64,000 nucleotides of DNA from Arenimonas sp. (GTDB taxonomy: Bacteria > Pseudomonadota > Alphaproteobacteria > Rhizobiales > Rhizobiaceae). Within the stretch, counting starts at the first letter, position 1. Each line of letters opens with the position of its first letter. The notes under the pieces are model-generated. The model was not told the DNA's origin. It saw nothing but the letters and a program-made list of their open reading frames with translations, and ran no database searches. Below are positions 52,278 through 59,924 of the stretch, piece by piece. The stretch is from NCBI GenBank assembly GCA_019459145.1, contig JAIBEK010000055.1:35383-99382 (forward strand), written 5' to 3'. The position numbers and the translations under genes are program-made.

Positions 52278-53849
52278 TCAGAGATCCTCGCCGGCTTCAC
52301 CGGCAAGCCGCGCGGCGAAGGCAGATCGAGCCAGCACCTCGGCGAGCTTGGCAACTCCCATGGTCTCGATCCTGCGCGCGATGATGGCCTTTGCCTCATC
52401 CTCCGACCCCACTGTGGCCAGTTCGTCTTCCAGGCCGGCGACGATCGGCGCCACCATCGGCTCCCATTCGTTGGCGACGATCGCAGCCGCCGCATCGTCT
52501 ATGGCGTCGGTCGCCTTCATTCCCGGCTGCTGCAGTGCCGACTGGGCGGCCACCTGCGGCGGCTCGGCAGTCTGTACATCCTCCGGCTTCTTCAGCTCGG
52601 CGGGGCGTGCGCGAGGGACGAGCAGCTCCTCGTCGTCGTCCGGATCGGGAATGCCGATCTTGTCGCGCATCGTGGCCATGCCGACCTTCATGCCGAGAGG
52701 CACGAGTGCGACGACGTTCTTCACCAGCTTTTCGACGTCCACCTCGTCCGGTCGGCCGATGGTGATTTTCGGGTACTTCTTGCGCCGCCCATGATTGAGG
52801 TCGACCAAAGGGCGCACCAGGTCGCGGGTCAGCGTTGCGGCAAGCTGCTGGCCATCCGAGCGCTCGATGTCCTCGCGTACGCCGTCATGGACCTTGCCGA
52901 CCGCGTATCCGCCGGCCTGGGCGTCGGTGGTCGCCGTCTGGCCCAGCACGATCTTCGAGACCTGGCGGTCGAGCCAGTCGGATCGCCGTTCGTAGAGTTC
53001 GTGGCTGCCGCTGATCGAGGCCTGGACAAACTCAACCGTCATCGATGCCGGCACGATCGCCGCAAAGTCCGTGCCGATGCTGGCGACCGCCTGCAGCAGG
53101 ATATCCTTTTCTTCCGGGCTGGCGTCCGGTCCGAACTTGCCGAGCCGCAGCGGCTGACCATAGGCCTCACAGAACACGGCCCAGTCCTTGGCCGTGAAGC
53201 TTTTGAACAGGAAGGTCCACGCGACCGATCGCGCCAGCCCACCGCGGATGGTGAGTCCGGACTTCACCTTGGCGCGGTGGACGATCCACTTGAAGGGGAC
53301 GAGCGGCACGTCGCCGGCGACATCGCGGAGCAGCAAGGTATCGCCGTCAATATGGTCGAAGCAGAACCAACGCGGATCGCGGTATTTGAGCGCAGAGGGC
53401 ATCCATTGCCCCTCGCTGGTGTCCCAGATGATCTCGGTCGCCGAATAGCCCTTGCCGATCGCGTCGAGGATATCGACGAGTTCGTCCTGAAAATTATCCC
53501 GACCGATCACCTCTCGCACCAGGTCGGCATCGCGAATGCTCTCGGCATCGTCTCCGGCCGCCTCGACATTGATCTGCAGGCCGGACACCTGGCGCTTGCG
53601 AATGGACAGCACGCCGGCATAGTGCAGGTCGCGCTCTTCCATGTCCTCGGCCAGTTCGAGATAGGCTTCCGGATCGCCATCGATCGAATGGCGGAGGATG
53701 CGGGCAAGCTTGCCTGGCGTTAGGCCCGGCGCCTGGTGACGGCCGAACGGCTGGCGAACGCCACGGGTGGTGGCAGCGGCCTGCTCGCTCTTGAGCGCTG
53801 CCTTCTGGATCGGGCGCCCGAAGGCGTCCAGGAACTGAAACTCGGCCAT
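52278..53849 (-). CDS. Portal protein (Mu gp29-like, DUF935)
   Basis: The 523-residue protein has the DUF935 signatures. EDMEERDLHYAGVLSIRKRQ is near residue 68, GYSATEIIWDTSEGQW near 135, and RSDWLDRQVSKIVLGQTATT near 288. It forms the dodecameric portal at the capsid vertex. The tail from residue 400 is acidic and proline-rich. The start codon ATG overlaps the terminase stop by one base. Mu gp29 homologues have about 510-530 residues, so this is complete. Confidence 0.92.
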   Translation of the reverse strand: MAEFQFLDAFGRPIQKAALKSEQAAATTRGVRQPFGRHQAPGLTPGKLARILRHSIDGDPEAYLELAEDMEERDLHYAGVLSIRKRQVSGLQINVEAAGDDAESIRDADLVREVIGRDNFQDELVDILDAIGKGYSATEIIWDTSEGQWMPSALKYRDPRWFCFDHIDGDTLLLRDVAGDVPLVPFKWIVHRAKVKSGLTIRGGLARSVAWTFLFKSFTAKDWAVFCEAYGQPLRLGKFGPDASPEEKDILLQAVASIGTDFAAIVPASMTVEFVQASISGSHELYERRSDWLDRQVSKIVLGQTATTDAQAGGYAVGKVHDGVREDIERSDGQQLAATLTRDLVRPLVDLNHGRRKKYPKITIGRPDEVDVEKLVKNVVALVPLGMKVGMATMRDKIGIPDPDDDEELLVPRARPAELKKPEDVQTAEPPQVAAQSALQQPGMKATDAIDDAAAAIVANEWEPMVAPIVAGLEDELATVGSEDEAKAIIARRIETMGVAKLAEVLARSAFAARLAGEAGEDL

Positions 53850-55207
53850 CAGTATGCACCTCGGCTGCGGCGAAGGCTCGCCATGCGGAAGGGGGTTTCG
53901 TCACCGTCGGTTGGTTCGCTGAAGCGGCTCGGCGGACGGGCTGCGGCCTCATAGCCGTATTCGGTGCGCTCACCATCGGCGGCATGGATGCCGAGAAACG
54001 CCGCCCAGGTGCGGTCGGCGTGATCGTCATCGCGCTCTGCCACAAAGCGGGGCGCACCTGTCGCCGAGGCCACCTTTCGCAGCTTGTGCAGATCGGACCT
54101 CAAGGCCGGGTCGCCTTCCTTGATCCGGATGGTGCGGTCCTCGAAGCGTTCCTTCCCGCGCGTGGCCATGATCAGCTTGTTGGGAGAGGTGAACAACACG
54201 CCCTCGATCCGGCTGCCGTAGCGCCGCTGTGCGTCTTCCACCACCTTCTCGCCCATGCCTGTCTGGTCGATGCAGGCGCGCGCGACACGGTAGCGCATCA
54301 TCACGTCGTCAAAGGCTTCGTCCATCTGGGCAAAGGTCGCGCGCTTCTGCTCGATGCGCTCGCGCTCCCACAGCACGTCGCCGACCTGCTCCCAGACGTA
54401 GATCACATGAAGGTCATGGCGCCGGCCGATGTCGCGACCGACGAAGCATGGGTTTCCCTGGTAGCCGTCAGGATCGCCGGCGTCCGGATCTTCGACCGAG
54501 GTGATGAGGTCATAGGAGAGCCAGGCGCTCGCCTCGTCGAGATAGTGCAGCTCGTATTCCTGTGCCCAGGCATCATCGTCGGCGATACCGGCGCGCAGCT
54601 CCTCGATGTCGCGCGGTAGACCGTCGCGCACCGCCTGGTAGATGTCGACGACGTGGCGCGACCAGGCGTCATCCTTGCCTGTGTCCAGCTCGTAGAATTT
54701 TCCGGACTTGCCATTGGGCGTGGACGTGACGCGCAGCTTCCACCCGGCCGAGATGACCGGAAACAGCGCCTTCCAGATTGCGCCGCTATCCTTGTGAAAG
54801 GCGAACTCATCGAGAAAGACATTCGAGGAGAAGCCGCGTGCCGTGTCCGGATTGGCCGGCAGCGCGGTTATCTTCGACCCATGCGGCAACTCGACCTCAA
54901 GCGCGCGATAGGATCCTGCATCGCCTTTCCAGTCGAACTCGTTGATCTCGAAGCCGAGCTGGTAGGCTTGGGCGTGCAGCTTTATCCCTTCGTTCATTGC
55001 CTCGCGCGCCTGACGCTCCCCACGAGAAAGAATAACCCAACGCGTCCGCCGGCCTTCGACGGCATGCTCGAAGCAATCGTCGACGACTTCCAGCGTGGTG
55101 GTGAAGGTCTTGCCGGTCTGGCGGGCAAACTTCCCGATCTTGAAACGGGAGCGGTCGAGGAACCAGCGCTGCTGGTAGCCGAACAGTGGGACGGCAGGCG
55201 CGCTCAT
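53849..55207 (-). CDS. Terminase large subunit (Mu gp28-like)
   Basis: The 452-residue packaging ATPase/nuclease has a deviant Walker A ARQTGKTFTT near residue 29, Walker B VFLDEFAFHK near 129 and the coupling motif TSTPNGKSG near 158. The nuclease aspartates are in VGRDIGRRHDLHV near 245, CIDQTGMG and the later DDHAD. It cuts concatemer-free integrated DNA for headful packaging in Mu-like phages. It is followed by portal and preceded by the small subunit. Confidence 0.93.
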   Translation of the reverse strand: MSAPAVPLFGYQQRWFLDRSRFKIGKFARQTGKTFTTTLEVVDDCFEHAVEGRRTRWVILSRGERQAREAMNEGIKLHAQAYQLGFEINEFDWKGDAGSYRALEVELPHGSKITALPANPDTARGFSSNVFLDEFAFHKDSGAIWKALFPVISAGWKLRVTSTPNGKSGKFYELDTGKDDAWSRHVVDIYQAVRDGLPRDIEELRAGIADDDAWAQEYELHYLDEASAWLSYDLITSVEDPDAGDPDGYQGNPCFVGRDIGRRHDLHVIYVWEQVGDVLWERERIEQKRATFAQMDEAFDDVMMRYRVARACIDQTGMGEKVVEDAQRRYGSRIEGVLFTSPNKLIMATRGKERFEDRTIRIKEGDPALRSDLHKLRKVASATGAPRFVAERDDDHADRTWAAFLGIHAADGERTEYGYEAAARPPSRFSEPTDGDETPFRMASLRRSRGAY

Positions 55208-55803
55208 TTGAAAATCCCGTAAATGTCTTCACGGATCTTGCGCAAAGCTTCCTTGCCGTCCGGCGTCAGCTTGTCCTGCTGCTGCTCGATGGCGTCGACG
55301 ACCTGGCCCACCTTGCTCTTGAACTCGGCCTCGACCTTCTGGCGCCGGCCGGTGGATACGGTTTGAGCCTGGGCGGCAGCGCGCAGCGCGTTGGCAAGCG
55401 ACATGGCGCCCTTCGGATCAATGCCGCTTTCGCCCTTCGAGGTGAGCAGCTCGAAGATCAGCGTCTTGATCGCCTCGGCGGCGATCAGGGTGAGATCGTC
55501 GGAGGCTTGGGCGTCAAACTTGCCCGCAATGGCGGTGGCGATCTCGCGCGTCTCGTCCAGGCGCCGGGTCATGGTGGCGAGCTTGATCGAATAGCGGTTG
55601 AACGCCGAAAAGCTCGGAATATTGAATTCCAGCTCGCCGCGGTGCTCGCGCTGGAGCCCTTCTAGGCGGGTGACGAACTCGCTGTAGATGTCGACCTGCT
55701 TCTGTTCGCGGTCCTGCAGTGCATCTGCGGCCCAGGCGACGATGGGAGTGCACTCCTCGGGCAGAAGTTCGATGCCGTTGAGCCGGCCACGCCCCTTGAC
55801 CAT
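55204..55803 (-). CDS. DUF3486 protein (Mu gp27-like terminase small-subunit candidate)
   Basis: The 199-residue helical protein begins MVKGRGRLNGIELLPEECTP and includes IPSFSAFNRYSIKLATMTRR. These are the typical features of DUF3486/Mu gp27 proteins found directly before the gp28 terminase. They are thought to bind DNA for packaging initiation. A four-base overlap with the large subunit is present. Confidence 0.85.
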   Translation of the reverse strand: MVKGRGRLNGIELLPEECTPIVAWAADALQDREQKQVDIYSEFVTRLEGLQREHRGELEFNIPSFSAFNRYSIKLATMTRRLDETREIATAIAGKFDAQASDDLTLIAAEAIKTLIFELLTSKGESGIDPKGAMSLANALRAAAQAQTVSTGRRQKVEAEFKSKVGQVVDAIEQQQDKLTPDGKEALRKIREDIYGIFK

Positions 55804-55804
55804 A

Positions 55805-56110
55805 TCAGCTCCCCGCGCGCGTGCTTGGGCGCAGAACGCCAGCGATGCTGATGATGCCTTGCAGGTGATGTTCCCCGCGTTCCGTCAGGCGGGCAATCTT
55901 GACACTGCCCGCCGGCACGATGTCGACCGCGCCCATATCGTGCAGGAACTGGAACTGCTGCTCGACCCATTCGCGCGGCTTGTCGATGAGGAGGAACGTC
56001 AACAGATAGCGGCGCATCCGCTCGGAGGAAATCGCCTTGTTGGACTCGGCCGCTAGTTCCTTCAGGATCGTCAGCCGGGCCTCTTCTTGCATGATCTTTT
56101 CCATGCTCAT
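55805..56110 (-). CDS. Mu gp26-like protein (VpaChn25_0724 family)
   Basis: The 101-residue protein contains EEARLTILKELAAESNKAIS, SSERMRRYLLTFLLIDKPRE and FLHDMGAVDIVPAGSVKIAR. It has a winged-helix pattern followed by LTERGEHH, the shape of small phage gp26-type proteins next to gp27. The role may be to assist packaging regulation; function is unproven. Confidence 0.7.
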   Translation of the reverse strand: MSMEKIMQEEARLTILKELAAESNKAISSERMRRYLLTFLLIDKPREWVEQQFQFLHDMGAVDIVPAGSVKIARLTERGEHHLQGIISIAGVLRPSTRAGS

Positions 56111-56436
56111 TTTTGCGCCTGCTCCAGTAAGAATTCCTGCAATCGGCTGCTGGTGGCCGCTATGGGCCGCAGCCGCTCGTCGAGCGTATCGAGGCGGCCG
56201 GAGATCTTGGCCAGGGCCAATTCCAGCATGTGGGCCGTCTCGCGATCGGGAAGATGTTTCAGCTCACCCTCGATTGCCTGGATGCGGCGATCATATTCGA
56301 CGAGCTTTGTTTCGACCTTGTCGACGCGCGCAATCAGCGTCTTCTCGCCGCTGGAGAAATAGCCCTTGGCGTGGCCGAGCAGCGCGATGATCGCAAGCGC
56401 CAGGCCCAGGTATTGTGAAACTTCGGACGGCGTCAT
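56107..56436 (-). CDS. DUF2730 membrane-anchored coiled-coil protein (Mu gp25-like)
   Basis: The 109-residue protein has one N-terminal membrane segment (YLGLALAIIALLGHAKGYF) and a coiled coil (VDKVETKLVEYDRRIQAIEG, LALAKISGRLDTLDERLRP). DUF2730 proteins occupy this position between the lysis and packaging genes in Mu-like phages. The ATG at 56436 is used; the longer frame (to 56541) overlaps the DksA-like gene and is not supported. Confidence 0.7.
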   Translation of the reverse strand: MTPSEVSQYLGLALAIIALLGHAKGYFSSGEKTLIARVDKVETKLVEYDRRIQAIEGELKHLPDRETAHMLELALAKISGRLDTLDERLRPIAATSSRLQEFLLEQAQK

Positions 56437-56648
56437 CGGCAGTAGGCCTCTCTCTCGGCAATCTGCTGGCACTCCAGGCAGCGGGTGGCGGATGGATAGA
56501 CGCGCCGGCGCGCGAGCGAGATAGTCGCGCCGCAGTCGCACACGTCACGGCCTTCTGCCTTCAGGGCGGCACTTGCCGCGTCGATGCGCGCCTGGCGCTC
56601 CTGCTCGACCCGCATCTCGCCGACCTCACGGTCGAACTCACTGTACAT
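56433..56648 (-). CDS. TraR/DksA-type zinc-finger protein
   Basis: The 71-residue protein has a helical N-terminus and a four-cysteine finger: VCDCGATISLARRRVYPSAT then RCLECQQIAERE. These are the landmarks of TraR/DksA proteins, which insert into the secondary channel of RNA polymerase. A short phage-borne copy could adjust host transcription during development. Confidence 0.85.
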   Translation of the reverse strand: MYSEFDREVGEMRVEQERQARIDAASAALKAEGRDVCDCGATISLARRRVYPSATRCLECQQIAEREAYCR

Positions 56649-56910
56649 GCGAGCCTCCCGCGACGGCCGCCGCGCGCCTGGTCTCGCAGACGCGTAGCGC
56701 AGTGCGATCGGCGCCCCAATAGGTCTGGGTTTCGGTTTCCGTCATGTCGCGGTCCGGCAGCGCCTTCGGAGCCGGGCACGGCTTCAGTGCCTCTGCCGGC
56801 ACCGCGCGTTCGACGATCTGGGTCCGCACGATCGGCGCCCTATCGCTTGTTGAGCAGGCGGACGCGATCACGGCCAAGGCCACAGCGCCCGTTATCCGGC
56901 AAAGCCGCAT
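56638..56910 (-). CDS. Outer-membrane spanin lipoprotein (Rz1-like)
   Basis: The 90-residue protein has a lipoprotein signal peptide (MRLCRITGAVALAVIASAC with lipobox ASAC). A proline/charged periplasmic region follows, including KPCPAPKALPDRDMTETETQ. Its start is inside the i-spanin gene in another frame (71-bp overlap). This overlapping arrangement is the hallmark of o-spanins, which fuse the inner and outer membranes at the last step of lysis. Confidence 0.75.
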   Translation of the reverse strand: MRLCRITGAVALAVIASACSTSDRAPIVRTQIVERAVPAEALKPCPAPKALPDRDMTETETQTYWGADRTALRVCETRRAAAVAGGSHVQ

Positions 56911-57208
56911 TTTCGGTCTCCAGTTGAGTGGCTCGGGCCTCCGCCGCCGCGACCTGGTCGCGGGCGGCATCCTGCGCAGCCATGGTGTTCTTAAGGGCGT
57001 CTGCAATCGCCTTCTGCGCGATCGCATTCGACTGTTCGATCTGGGCTCGCCAGTAATGGTCCCGCTCGGCGCGAGCGCCGGATGCCGCCGTGTCGACCAT
57101 GTCGTCGATAGTCTTGAGGGTCAGCCAGCCGAGGCCGGCGGCGGCCAGCAGCATGGCGCCGGCAATGAGCAGCGGCGCTGCCGCCTTCGAAAGCCAGGCA
57201 GCGATCAT
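56840..57208 (-). CDS. Inner-membrane spanin (Rz-like)
   Basis: The 122-residue protein has one N-terminal membrane helix (LLIAGAMLLAAAGLGWLTL) and a periplasmic coiled coil (ARDQVAAAEARATQLETENA). It ends RVRLLNKR. The pattern matches an i-spanin, and the Rz1-like gene begins within it. It follows the holin-like gene, overlapping it by four bases. Confidence 0.78.
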   Translation of the reverse strand: MIAAWLSKAAAPLLIAGAMLLAAAGLGWLTLKTIDDMVDTAASGARAERDHYWRAQIEQSNAIAQKAIADALKNTMAAQDAARDQVAAAEARATQLETENAALPDNGRCGLGRDRVRLLNKR

Positions 57209-57498
57209 CGGGTATCTCCCGAAGTCGGCTCATCGCGGGCGCTGTGGGGAGGAGCCGCGGGCGCTTCAGTCGCCTGGACCTGTGACGCCCGGAAATCGAG
57301 CGAACCGGTAAAACGGTGGATGCCGAGCAGCGCGGCAATCAGGGCGACCATGGAAGGTACGGCGATCGAGCCGAACTCGACGGCCTTGCCTCCCATGGCC
57401 GCGCCGACCGCGAGAATCAGGATCACGATCCAGGCCATGATGGAGGAGAGCCAGAGGGCCCGCTTGGAAGTGCTGTAGGAAGGTTTCTGCATCGGCAT
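57205..57498 (-). CDS. Holin-like membrane protein
   Basis: The 97-residue protein has two membrane segments (ALWLSSIMAWIVILILAVG and VPSMVALIAALLGIHRF) and a hydrophilic, proline-rich C-terminus. It is placed between the amidase and spanin genes, the classic holin position. Its ATG overlaps the amidase stop (TGATG). A class II holin is likely; the product could instead be an antiholin. Confidence 0.7.
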   Translation of the reverse strand: MPMQKPSYSTSKRALWLSSIMAWIVILILAVGAAMGGKAVEFGSIAVPSMVALIAALLGIHRFTGSLDFRASQVQATEAPAAPPHSARDEPTSGDTR

Positions 57499-58196
57499 CA
57501 ACCGAGCGCCTGGAAAGGGGGACGGGCTGCCAGAGCCAGCTCCATTTCGCCCAGCGTCTGCGGGCCGACCTTGCCGTCCACGGCGATCCCGCGAGAGCGC
57601 TGGAAGGCGATCGTCTCCATCTCGACGTCATGGTCGAAGACGCCGCCAGCGCGAAGCGGCCCGCGCGTGCCTGCCGCCTTTCGCCAGGCAATCAGCCTGT
57701 CGCGCCATTCGGTGACAGCTTCGCCCGACATGCCACGCACCAGGAGCGGGTCGCGGAGAGCGCGAGGTCCCTTTGAGCGACCCTCAAACAGGTGATCATA
57801 TTCCTTCGAAGCATCGAAGCTCGGGCAGGCCTTCGCGGCGTATTCATTGTGGCCGGAGATCTTGCCGATGTTGAAACGGTCGCGCAGTTCGGTCAGCTCT
57901 ACCAGCAGCGCCTGCTTCTGCGCGGGGGTGCGTGTGTCCTTGGCGGTGCGGCCATCCTTGGCGACGCCGCCGACATAGGTGACGCCGATGGTTCCGGTGT
58001 TGTGGCCCTCGCAGTGTGCGCCGATCTTGTCGATCGGCCGGCCGGCCCAGCGCTCGCCGTTGAGCCCGATGACGCGATGGTAACCGATGCCAGACCAGCC
58101 GCGTGCCCGGTGCCAGGCATCGATCTCGGCGACGGTCACCGCGCGGCCTTCCGGCGTGGCGGTGCAATGGACGATGATTTCGGAGATCGGTCGCAT
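57498..58196 (-). CDS. N-acetylmuramoyl-L-alanine amidase endolysin (T7 lysozyme-like)
   Basis: The 232-residue enzyme cleaves the bond between glycan and stem peptide. Zinc ligands are IIVHCTAT (His near 10), GHNTG...GKISGHNEYAAKACPS, with the later His and the Cys in the last motif. AHCEGHNTGTIGVTYVGG is the family core. A C-terminal peptidoglycan-binding domain (about 175-225) contains AFQRSRGIAVDGKVGPQTL. The ATG at 58196 has GAGGG five bases upstream; an upstream ATG at 58229 is also in frame. No signal peptide is present, so it needs the holin. A hairpin overlies its ribosome-binding site. Confidence 0.92.
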   Translation of the reverse strand: MRPISEIIVHCTATPEGRAVTVAEIDAWHRARGWSGIGYHRVIGLNGERWAGRPIDKIGAHCEGHNTGTIGVTYVGGVAKDGRTAKDTRTPAQKQALLVELTELRDRFNIGKISGHNEYAAKACPSFDASKEYDHLFEGRSKGPRALRDPLLVRGMSGEAVTEWRDRLIAWRKAAGTRGPLRAGGVFDHDVEMETIAFQRSRGIAVDGKVGPQTLGEMELALAARPPFQALG

Positions 58197-58246
58197 GATG
58201 CCCTCGACGATTGGCGGTTGCCGGATCATCCGGCGGTCGAGGGCAT
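58196..58246 (-). promoter_or_regulatory. Leader hairpin covering the amidase ribosome-binding site
   Basis: The first bases of the predicted leader, ATGCCCTCGAC (58246-58236), are a perfect complement to GTCGAGGGCAT (58208-58198), which contains the GAGGG ribosome-binding site two to five bases before the ATG. The 27-base loop contains CCGG/CCGG. The pairing would block initiation until refolding or another factor opens it. Confidence 0.65.
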
Positions 58247-58292
58247 ATTCGCGCGTAACGGGCGCGCTAAAACAGCCGCAAGGGTTTGCGGG
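58245..58292 (-). promoter_or_regulatory. Phage late promoter element C (before lysis genes)
   Basis: The minus-strand core at 58271-58292 reads CCCGCAAACCCTTGCGGCTG then TT. GAATAT follows 19 nt after CTGTTT, and GCCC comes next. Both dyad halves change together relative to A and B (CACAA/TTGTG to CGCAA/TTGCG), so symmetry is kept. It starts directly after the activator gene. Confidence 0.7.
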
Positions 58293-58296
58293 TCAG

Positions 58297-58653
58297 TTAG
58301 CCGAATAAATCGAGCTGGGTGCTTTGGCCGGCCTTGAGCCAGCCGCGGACACTGACATCGGTCGCGTGAAGCAGGCGTGCGATCGCGTTGGTGGTCAGGC
58401 CCTTATTATACTTCAAATGCGCGGCGATAAAGGGCTTTGCCGTGGGGATGCGGAAAGACCCGGAGCCGACCTGGCGAGCGATCTTCACCGCAGCGTCGCG
58501 GCCGATCGCGTCGACTACGTCGGAGCGATCCTGCGGGTTCTCAGACAGGTAGGCGTAGGACCCGCCGAATGCGAGCAGGAAATCGATCGTCTTCTCGATG
58601 CCGACTGCGGTAACGAAAGGCTGGACATGGGCCGGAACGCGGATCTCAGTCAT
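58297..58653 (-). CDS. Mor/C-type late transcription activator
   Basis: The 118-residue protein follows the Mor/C pattern. GIEKTIDFLLAFGGSYAYLS is the first dimerisation half; it is repeated as IGRDAAVKIARQVGSGSFRI then PTAKPF. A C-terminal helix-turn-helix (LTTNAIARLLHATDVSVRGW) follows. In Mu, C binds a dyad upstream of late promoters and its gene lies immediately before Plys, exactly as here. The ATG at 58653 overlaps the upstream gene's end. Confidence 0.75.
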   Translation of the reverse strand: MTEIRVPAHVQPFVTAVGIEKTIDFLLAFGGSYAYLSENPQDRSDVVDAIGRDAAVKIARQVGSGSFRIPTAKPFIAAHLKYNKGLTTNAIARLLHATDVSVRGWLKAGQSTQLDLFG

Positions 58654-58843
58654 GGCTTTTCCCAAGGCCCATGCGGGCTTCAATCTGGATCTGGCGGGCG
58701 GTCAGCAGCGCCAGGCGTTGTTCGCGGCGGATGCGGCTATGGGCATCGCACCCGCCACGTTCGAGCTTGCGCACCAGCTGCTCGCGCTCCGCCTTGATGG
58801 CGCGGAGTTCGGGATGTTCGAACAGCGGCAGCGGCTGGGCCAT
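58646..58843 (-). CDS. Small early/middle phage protein, unknown
   Basis: The 65-residue charged helical protein starts MAQPLPLFEHPELRAIKAER; GGAGG lies upstream of the ATG at 58843. It overlaps the activator gene by eight bases and follows the ASCH-like gene. It shows no recognisable domain. Confidence 0.5.
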   Translation of the reverse strand: MAQPLPLFEHPELRAIKAEREQLVRKLERGGCDAHSRIRREQRLALLTARQIQIEARMGLGKSHD

Positions 58844-58845
58844 GG

Positions 58846-59280
58846 TCAGGGCCTCCACCGGATGATGACGCCCTCGAAACGGGAGCCAGGGTTTTCCGAA
58901 CGCCAGAACCGCCCCATGGTCTCTCGGGCCGTCTCGCCGATCAGGGAGGCGGGCGCCAGGCCGACCAGGCGTGCCGGGTCAAACCCGTCCGAGATGGCGA
59001 AGGGCTCGATCTCATCACGGTGCAGCGGCCGGCCATCGATCTCGATATAGGCGATGCCGGCGGAGAGCAGATCGCTCGACATGATGACGATCGGCAGCAC
59101 GGCAACGCAGATCGGATCTGCGATGATCTTGACGCAATGGCGGGTGCGCATGCCGGTGAAGAGTTGGACCGGCTCGCCAACATGAGCATGGCGACGGCGG
59201 TGACCACGGATGGTGTGGGCTTTGCTGCCGTCCTCGATCTGCGGGGCGAAGAACTTCTTGAAGCCGTACGCGACCATCAT
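58846..59280 (-). CDS. ASCH-domain-like phage protein
   Basis: The 144-residue protein contains GFKKFFAPQIEDGSKAHTIR, followed by GHRRRHAHVGEPVQLFTGMR. This is the conserved core (F...I..G.K..TIR..R..H..G...QL..GMR) of ASCH-like proteins, a beta-barrel related to RNA-binding and modification domains. It ends with GRFWRSENPGSRFEGVIIRW. The ATG at 59280 overlaps the GemA stop by four bases. Its function in phage is unknown. Confidence 0.65.
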   Translation of the reverse strand: MMVAYGFKKFFAPQIEDGSKAHTIRGHRRRHAHVGEPVQLFTGMRTRHCVKIIADPICVAVLPIVIMSSDLLSAGIAYIEIDGRPLHRDEIEPFAISDGFDPARLVGLAPASLIGETARETMGRFWRSENPGSRFEGVIIRWRP

Positions 59281-59924
59281 GCACTGCCCTTCTTCGCCGC
59301 GCGCACCCGCTCGCCAAGCGCGTTCATCACCACCTGCCATTGCCGGCTCGTCAGAGCCGACAGCCAGTAGTTCGGCTGGTCGATCAGGCGGAACACTTCC
59401 GTGTCGAAGCCCTTGCGGTTGATCAGGTCGACGCCCTCGTTGAGGATCTTCCATTGCGCCCAGGCAATCTTCGCCCCGTCGGCCGCAAGCCAGTCCTGGC
59501 CGTTGAGGTTCCCGAAGGAGACGCCGCCCTCGCGCCGCAGCCACCCCTTCAGGCCGTCGATCGCCGCTCTGGCATCATCGGCATGGTGCAGGAAGCGAAC
59601 GGCGTCGAGGCCGGTCTGGCGCTTGACGAAGGCGATCAGCGCCGCGTCGCGCCGATCGCTCACCACGCCGAGATTGTATCCGCCGATCCACAGTGCCTGC
59701 AGCTTTCGGGCAAACGGGCCACTCATCTTACCGCCGGCCGGCTGGGCATCGGCCGGTCGGAAGCCGTCATTGCGAAACACGGTCAGCACCTTCTGGCGCT
59801 CGGGTTCGCTCATGTTCTTCACCGACGACTTGCCGGTGATCTGGGCGAGCTTGGCCCGGTAGGTATCGTCATCCAGGCCGAGCTGCTTCTTGGCGACGTG
59901 GATGGCTGCGATGGAGGAGGTCAT
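59277..59924 (-). CDS. GemA-like regulator (Mu gp16, DUF1018)
   Basis: The 215-residue protein starts MTSSIAAIHVAKKQLGLDDD, then TYRAKLAQITGKSSVKNMSE. These two blocks define the DUF1018/GemA family. SGPFARKLQALWIGGYNLGV and LINRKGFDTEVFRLIDQPNY follow in the C-terminal half. In Mu, GemA alters host gene expression and DNA topology early in development. Four-base overlaps on both sides indicate operon coupling. Confidence 0.88.
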   Translation of the reverse strand: MTSSIAAIHVAKKQLGLDDDTYRAKLAQITGKSSVKNMSEPERQKVLTVFRNDGFRPADAQPAGGKMSGPFARKLQALWIGGYNLGVVSDRRDAALIAFVKRQTGLDAVRFLHHADDARAAIDGLKGWLRREGGVSFGNLNGQDWLAADGAKIAWAQWKILNEGVDLINRKGFDTEVFRLIDQPNYWLSALTSRQWQVVMNALGERVRAAKKGSA

